DNA of 10,240 nt from an uncultured Carnobacterium sp. Lineage in GTDB: Bacteria; Bacillota; Bacilli; Lactobacillales; Aerococcaceae. Positions within the stretch are counted from its first letter, which is position 1. Each line of letters opens with the position of its first letter. Location: NCBI GenBank assembly GCA_937967765.1, contig CALCML010000304.1, positions 1 to 10,240 of the forward strand. The letters are read 5' to 3'. The position numbers were made by a program, and so were the translations under genes. Shown here piece after piece: positions 6,241 through 10,240 of the stretch. Under the pieces are notes generated by a model. That model was not told where the DNA came from and did not search any database. It worked only from the letters and a program-made list of their open reading frames with translations.

Positions 6241-7631
6241 CGTGTTCCTTGTGGAGTGTCTTCTAATACAATCCCTTGTTCTTTTAGTAAATCACGAATC
6301 TCGTCACTGCGAGCAAAGTTTTTCGCTTTACGCGCTTCAAGACGTTCATCGATTAAGGCTTGAATATCATCATCAAGTAGTGCTTCTTGTTTTTCAACGA
6401 TACCGAAGATTCCAAATAGAACCGTTGCTTTTTCTAGGAGCGCTTCGAGTACTGCTTTTGAAACCACTTCTTGTTCTAAGTACACATTCCATTCTTTCAA
6501 CCATTGATATAACACAGTCATCCCGTTTGCCGCGTTGAAGTCATCATCCATTTCTTTTTGGAATTCTGCTTCAATCGCCGCAAATTTCGCTAAGCGTTCT
6601 GCATCTTCTGGCAATGCATCTACGGCTGTTTCTAAGCGGTAGCGTGCATTCTTGAACGTTGTTTGGATTTTTTCAAGGTTCACAGCTGCTTCTTGTAGAG
6701 CTGCTTCGCTAAATTTCAACGGACGACGGTAATGCGCACTTGCTAAGAAGAAACGGAGTACTTGTGGATCCAATTTCTCGATTAAGTCGTGAACGAGCAC
6801 GAAGTTTCCAAGTGATTTACTCATTTTCTCTTCGCCCATCGTTACAAACGCATTATGCATCCAGTAGTTCGCAAATTTCTTACCTGTTTTGGATTCACTT
6901 TGCGCGATTTCATTTTCATGGTGAGGGAACGCTAAGTCTTGCCCACCACCGTGAATGTCGATTGTATCGCCTAAGTGTTTTGTCGCCATAACCGAGCATT
7001 CGATATGCCATCCTGGACGACCTTTGCCCCATGGAGAGTTCCAGCTAATTTCGTTTGGTTTTGCGCTCTTCCATAATGCAAAGTCTAATGGATTGCGTTT
7101 TTTCGCATCATCCTCTGAGGCTGTACGATTACTTGCGCCGATTTGTAAGTCTTCGATGCGTTGGTCACTGAGTTTTCCATAGTCTTTGAATTTTTCAGTG
7201 ATGAAATACACATCGCCTTCTGATTCATAGGCCATGCCTTTATCGACTAAGTCCGCTACAAAGGCAATAATGTCATCCATTGTGTTCATAACCGTTGGAT
7301 TTAGAGTCGCCTTCTTCACGTTTAGAGCGTTTGTATCTTCAAAGAACGCTTCGATATATTTCTTAGAAACTTCTTCAGCCGTCATGCCAGTTTCGTTGGC
7401 CACGCGAATGATTTTATCGTCCACGTCTGTAAAATTCGAAACGAAATTCACGTCATAGCCGCGGTATTCAAAGTAACGACGAATCGTATCAAAGGAAACC
7501 GTACTACGTGCATTCCCGATATGAATATAGTTATAAACCGTTGGACCGCACACATACATGCTCACTTTGCCTTCTTCAATCGGTTTAAATGCTTCTTTTT
7601 GTCTTGTTAAAGTGTTGTAGATTTGAATCAT
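6222..7631 (-). CDS. cysS: Cysteinyl-tRNA synthetase
   Basis: Class I aminoacyl-tRNA synthetase that charges tRNA-Cys. The 469 residues are a full-length match to the bacterial enzyme. The catalytic domain carries the HIGH-type motif HIGN (37-40) and the KMSKS loop (269-273). Expected zinc ligands are C28 (in CGPTVYN), C212 (in HIECSVMA), and H237/H238 with E239 (in FPHHENE), which select the thiol substrate. A helical anticodon-binding region follows (about 310-469). The ATG overlaps the cysE TGA as ATGA, with a strong SD (GGAGGA) encoded by the last cysE codons, so the two are translationally coupled. The TGA stop overlaps the start region of mrnC. Pairing with cysE puts cysteine supply and charging under one promoter. 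Confidence 0.97.
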   Translation of the reverse strand: MIQIYNTLTRQKEAFKPIEEGKVSMYVCGPTVYNYIHIGNARSTVSFDTIRRYFEYRGYDVNFVSNFTDVDDKIIRVANETGMTAEEVSKKYIEAFFEDTNALNVKKATLNPTVMNTMDDIIAFVADLVDKGMAYESEGDVYFITEKFKDYGKLSDQRIEDLQIGASNRTASEDDAKKRNPLDFALWKSAKPNEISWNSPWGKGRPGWHIECSVMATKHLGDTIDIHGGGQDLAFPHHENEIAQSESKTGKKFANYWMHNAFVTMGEEKMSKSLGNFVLVHDLIEKLDPQVLRFFLASAHYRRPLKFSEAALQEAAVNLEKIQTTFKNARYRLETAVDALPEDAERLAKFAAIEAEFQKEMDDDFNAANGMTVLYQWLKEWNVYLEQEVVSKAVLEALLEKATVLFGIFGIVEKQEALLDDDIQALIDERLEARKAKNFARSDEIRDLLKEQGIVLEDTPQGTRWRREA

Positions 7632-8188
7632 AAGTTTCCTCCGATAGTCGTATCTCTTTCAATTTCTTCTGGTGTATGGACGCGAACCACTCGTGCTGGT
7701 AGACCAACTGCTGTAGTATGAGCAGGAATGTCATCTAACACAACTGCCGCCGCTCCAATTTTGGCATATTCTCCAACCGTTACAGGTCCAATGACTTGCG
7801 AATGCGCCGATAAGAGCACACCGTTTTCGATGGTTGGATGGCGCTTGCCTGTATCTTTTCCGGTTCCGCCTAAGGTTACCGCATGGAACATTCTCACGTC
7901 GTCTCCAATAATCGTGGTCTCTCCGATAACAATCCCCATGCCATGGTCGATAAAGAACCTGCGTCCAATCGTTGCCCCTGGATGAATCTCGATACCCGTT
8001 AGGAACCTGCTAAAGCCGCTCACCATTCGAGCCAGCAGTCTCAGCTTTGCCTTTGTATGTAACCAATGCGCAGCACGGTGCAAGACCGTTGCGTGATATC
8101 CTGGGTACGTCAACACAATTTCCAGGCTGCTTCTTGCCGCCGGATCATTTCTTTTATAAGTTTCCATGTCTTCTCTAAAACGTCCCAT
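7628..8188 (-). CDS. cysE: Serine O-acetyltransferase
   Basis: Transfers an acetyl group from acetyl-CoA to L-serine to give O-acetylserine, the first step of cysteine synthesis. The 186-residue protein has a short helical N-terminal part with the conserved D15 (NDPAA) and a left-handed beta-helix of hexapeptide repeats. The active site is recognisable: EIHPGA (67-72), FIDHGMGIVIGE (79-90) with D81-H82, TLGGTG (105-110) and KRHPTI (115-120) with H117. It is about 30 residues shorter than B. subtilis CysE, lacking the charged C-terminal extension, and ends GGNL. Enteric CysE ends in GDGI, which binds CysK; whether this tail does so is unknown. The start has an AAGGAAG SD upstream, and the gene is first in the cysE-cysS-mrnC-rlmB-rae1 operon. 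Confidence 0.95.
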   Translation of the reverse strand: MGRFREDMETYKRNDPAARSSLEIVLTYPGYHATVLHRAAHWLHTKAKLRLLARMVSGFSRFLTGIEIHPGATIGRRFFIDHGMGIVIGETTIIGDDVRMFHAVTLGGTGKDTGKRHPTIENGVLLSAHSQVIGPVTVGEYAKIGAAAVVLDDIPAHTTAVGLPARVVRVHTPEEIERDTTIGGNL

Positions 8189-8220
8189 TTCTTCACTTCC
8201 TTTGCATTGTCTTTCCCCTC

Positions 8221-8246
8221 ATTATAGCACAGTTTAAAGCACACAA
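8221..8246 (-). promoter_or_regulatory. Extended -10 promoter of the cysE operon
   Basis: The minus strand shows TGC followed directly by TATAAT (8229-8221), an extended -10 element. No good -35 is present: at normal spacing there is only the T-run left by the upstream terminator. Transcription would begin near 8214 and give a leader of about 25 bases, with an SD (AAGGAAG) before the ATG at 8186-8188. Confidence 0.65.
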
Positions 8247-8287
8247 AAAGCTGAAAAGCCGGGCGCGGAGCCTAGCCTTTCAGCTTT
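8247..8287 (-). terminator. Intrinsic terminator after oadA
   Basis: TTTCAGCTTT (8278-8287) and AAAGCTGAAA (8247-8256) form a ten-base stem, extended by a GC pair after one mismatch, around a GC-rich loop. On the minus strand the stem runs into TTTTTGTGTG. It starts eight bases after the oadA stop and separates the citrate cluster from the cysE operon, whose -10 box is about 20 bases further on. Confidence 0.85.
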
Positions 8288-8295
8288 CTTAGAAA

Positions 8296-9690
8296 TTATT
8301 GTAAGTCTAAAGTCACATCTACTGTTTGTAATGGTACATCGTAGAATGGATCTTCGCGACGACCTAAGAAATCTTTCGCTTGTTGTGGGAAGAGTGCGTA
8401 CATTAACACATCTTCGTCAGATTTAGCGTATTCTTTAATCTCTTCGCGAATTTCTGGTAATTGATCTTCGATTAAGTCAGCTGGACGAACTGTCACAACT
8501 TCTGCATCTCCAATAATTTTTGCTTTCACTTCAGGATTAATTTCTGCTGGAGCTTGTCCATATAATCCTAAAACGTAGTCTTTGATTTCTTTTGGAACGA
8601 GTTTGAAACGTTCACCTGAAATCACGTTCATTACCGCTTGTGTACCAACCATTTGTGATAATGGCGTTACAAGTGGTGGGTAACCTAAGTCAGCACGTAC
8701 TTTAGGCACTTCTGCTAATACTTCTTCGTATTTGTCAGCTAAGCCTTGTTCTGTTAATTGACTTAATAGGTTTGATAACATTCCACCAGGTACTTGGTAA
8801 ATTAATGTTTTTGGTTCTGTATCTTTTACTTTAGGGTTTAAGATTCCTTCTGCACGGAATTTATCACGAATGCCGTTGAAGTAAGCTGTTGCTTCTTCCA
8901 CTTTCTTCATGTCAACGCCTGTTTCGAAGCCTAAATCTTTAAGTGCTAAAGCCATTGATTCAGTTGCAGGTTGACTTGTACCACCAGAGAATGATGATAA
9001 GCAAGTGTCGATGATGTCTGCGCCTGCTTCAGCTACTTTTAAGTAAGTCATTTCAGAAATACCACTTGTAGCGTGAGTGTGAACTTCTAAAGGAAGATCA
9101 GTTTTTTCTTTAATACGGCTTACTAATTCGTAACCTGTTTGAGGTGTTAATACCCCAGCCATGTCTTTAATACAGATTGAGTCTGCACCGAATTCTGCCA
9201 TGCGTCCTACTAAATCAACATAGTAGTCCACAGTGTGAACTGGACTTGTTGTGTAAGAGATTGCTGTTTGGCAGTGTCCGCCTGCTAATTTTGTTGCTTC
9301 GATTGATGTCTTCATGTTACGAACATCGTTTAAAGCATCGAATACACGAATAATGTCGATTCCGTTTTGTACAGATTTTTCTACGAATAAACGTACCACA
9401 TCATCAGCATAGTTACGGTATCCTAATAGGTTTTGTCCACGTAATAACATTTGCAATTTTGTATCTTTAACTGCTGCGCGAATTTGACGTAGACGTTCCC
9501 ATGGGTCTTCATTCAAGAAACGAATACAAGAGTCAAAAGTTGCTCCTCCCCATACTTCTAACGCATGGAAGCCAGCTTGATCTAATGTTTCCAAGATTGG
9601 TAACATATCTTCAGTTGACATACGAGTCGCGATTTGACTTTGTTGTCCGTCACGCAAAACCGTTTCAGTTAAACGGATAATTTTGCTCAT
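8296..9690 (-). CDS. oadA: Oxaloacetate decarboxylase alpha subunit (carboxytransferase only)
   Basis: Moves the carboxyl group of oxaloacetate onto biotin, producing pyruvate, as the cytosolic part of the sodium-pumping oxaloacetate decarboxylase used in citrate fermentation. The 464 residues contain the metal-dependent carboxyltransferase barrel: TVLRDGQQS (10-18) with D14, GGATFD (48-53), FDALND (117-122), IKDMAG (174-179) with the carboxylated-type lysine K175, and VHTHATSG (203-210). A conserved carboxylase region follows (about 290-460). There is no C-terminal biotin domain and no MKM motif, so a separate biotin carrier subunit (OadD-type in enterococci) must serve it. The ATG has AAAGGAAG five bases upstream and lies 14 bases after the citX stop. 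U/A-ending, apparently optimised codons suggest strong expression. Confidence 0.95.
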   Translation of the reverse strand: MSKIIRLTETVLRDGQQSQIATRMSTEDMLPILETLDQAGFHALEVWGGATFDSCIRFLNEDPWERLRQIRAAVKDTKLQMLLRGQNLLGYRNYADDVVRLFVEKSVQNGIDIIRVFDALNDVRNMKTSIEATKLAGGHCQTAISYTTSPVHTVDYYVDLVGRMAEFGADSICIKDMAGVLTPQTGYELVSRIKEKTDLPLEVHTHATSGISEMTYLKVAEAGADIIDTCLSSFSGGTSQPATESMALALKDLGFETGVDMKKVEEATAYFNGIRDKFRAEGILNPKVKDTEPKTLIYQVPGGMLSNLLSQLTEQGLADKYEEVLAEVPKVRADLGYPPLVTPLSQMVGTQAVMNVISGERFKLVPKEIKDYVLGLYGQAPAEINPEVKAKIIGDAEVVTVRPADLIEDQLPEIREEIKEYAKSDEDVLMYALFPQQAKDFLGRREDPFYDVPLQTVDVTLDLQ

Positions 9691-9704
9691 AATATCTTCC
9701 TTTC

Positions 9705-10226
9705 TTAAGGTCTTTCGATGGATGTGTATGCTGCAACAATGCGAGCGATATGCTCTTGCATCTCAGGAACGGTGTGCTTTCTAGAACGGGCGCACACTTT
9801 TGCGTCCTCATTGCAGATAAAACAACGTCTTGGAGTCATTCCAAGTGCTGTTCTACTAATTGGCGTTGGAGTTTCTCCAGCCATTTCAACAACATCGATA
9901 TCGAGTAATCGTCCGAGTGGGTGTCCTTCTTCAAATTCCGAGCAAGCACGCTTGACACGAAGTGCGTCTGCGCGAAGGACTCGGTAAAATTCCATTCCTG
10001 TCTGAAATGAAAAGTCTTCTTGGTGAAGTTTCTCAAAAGACTGTAAAGCCTCATCTAATTCAGAAATGACAGAGGCGAAGACGGTTGTAATCGCCTCTGA
10101 ATTTTTAACAGGACCTGGAATATTGAGTGTAATAGACACCAATACACACGGGTTAAATTGTTCTAGTAATTGTTGTTGGGTATGGGCACGTCTTTCTCTG
10201 GCATCAAGCATTTGCATGATATCCAC
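9705..10226 (-). CDS. citX: Apo-citrate lyase phosphoribosyl-dephospho-CoA transferase CitX
   Basis: Attaches the 2'-(5''-phosphoribosyl)-3'-dephospho-CoA prosthetic group to the acyl-carrier subunit CitD of citrate lyase. The 173 residues from this start show the family's conserved blocks: SITLNIPGPVKNSE (31-44), GHPLGRLLDIDV (101-112), and the cysteine-rich RRCFICNEDAKVCARSRKHT (133-152). The start shown is GTG at 10224-10226, with GGAG five bases upstream. The frame stays open to the right edge, and the encoded residues there (DGAPVDIMQML) could align with the N-terminus of E. coli CitX, so the true start may lie outside the window. The partner oadA follows 14 bases later, the same citX-oadA order as in the E. 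faecalis citrate cluster. Confidence 0.9.
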   Translation of the reverse strand: MDIMQMLDARERRAHTQQQLLEQFNPCVLVSITLNIPGPVKNSEAITTVFASVISELDEALQSFEKLHQEDFSFQTGMEFYRVLRADALRVKRACSEFEEGHPLGRLLDIDVVEMAGETPTPISRTALGMTPRRCFICNEDAKVCARSRKHTVPEMQEHIARIVAAYTSIERP

Positions 10227-10240
10227 AGGTGCTCCGTCAA

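Noticed and set aside
1..10240. tRNA or rRNA genes, CRISPR arrays, complete insertion sequences, phage or defence genes
   Set aside because: I found no repeat-spacer pattern, transposase motif, tRNA-like fold or defence domain; the window is mostly conserved core genes.

Overview
The window reads as chromosomal DNA of a low-to-moderate GC Gram-positive bacterium of the order Lactobacillales; the family (Carnobacteriaceae- or Enterococcus-like) is only a guess. Three points support this. The order cysE-cysS-mrnC-rlmB-rae1 is the Bacillota arrangement known from Bacillus subtilis. The order citX-oadA matches the citrate-fermentation cluster of Enterococcus faecalis. The Shine-Dalgarno sequences are strong AAGGAGG-like ones. 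All eleven convincing genes lie on the minus strand, so the biological reading direction is from 10240 down to 1.

Region A (10240 to about 8245) is the tail of a citrate-lyase/oxaloacetate-decarboxylase cluster: citX (citrate lyase prosthetic-group transferase), then oadA (carboxytransferase subunit without a biotin domain), closed by an intrinsic terminator. The rest of the cluster would lie beyond the right edge.

Region B (about 8230 to 4402) starts at an extended -10 promoter and carries five tightly packed or overlapping genes: cysE (serine acetyltransferase), cysS (cysteinyl-tRNA synthetase), mrnC (Mini-RNase III), rlmB (23S rRNA 2'-O-methyltransferase) and rae1/yacP (NYN-domain ribosome-associated endonuclease). 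It links cysteine synthesis and charging to 23S rRNA maturation and ribosome-linked mRNA decay. The leader is very short, so there is no room for a cysteine T-box.

Region C (about 4375 to 270) starts at a second promoter, preceded by three TTCA(C/T)A hexamers spaced by one and two DNA turns. It encodes an OmpR-family response regulator, its membrane histidine kinase, a VanZ-family membrane protein and an RlmI-like rRNA methyltransferase, with gaps of 3, 29 and 3 bases. A perfect 40-base palindrome ends the unit directly after the methyltransferase stop codon.

Region D (1 to 269) has no convincing gene. It contains a strong hairpin at 8-39 and a low-confidence small reading frame. The most useful leads are the helically phased repeats in front of the two-component genes and the linkage of that system to VanZ and a rRNA methyltransferase. 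I did not see a clearly undescribed system.
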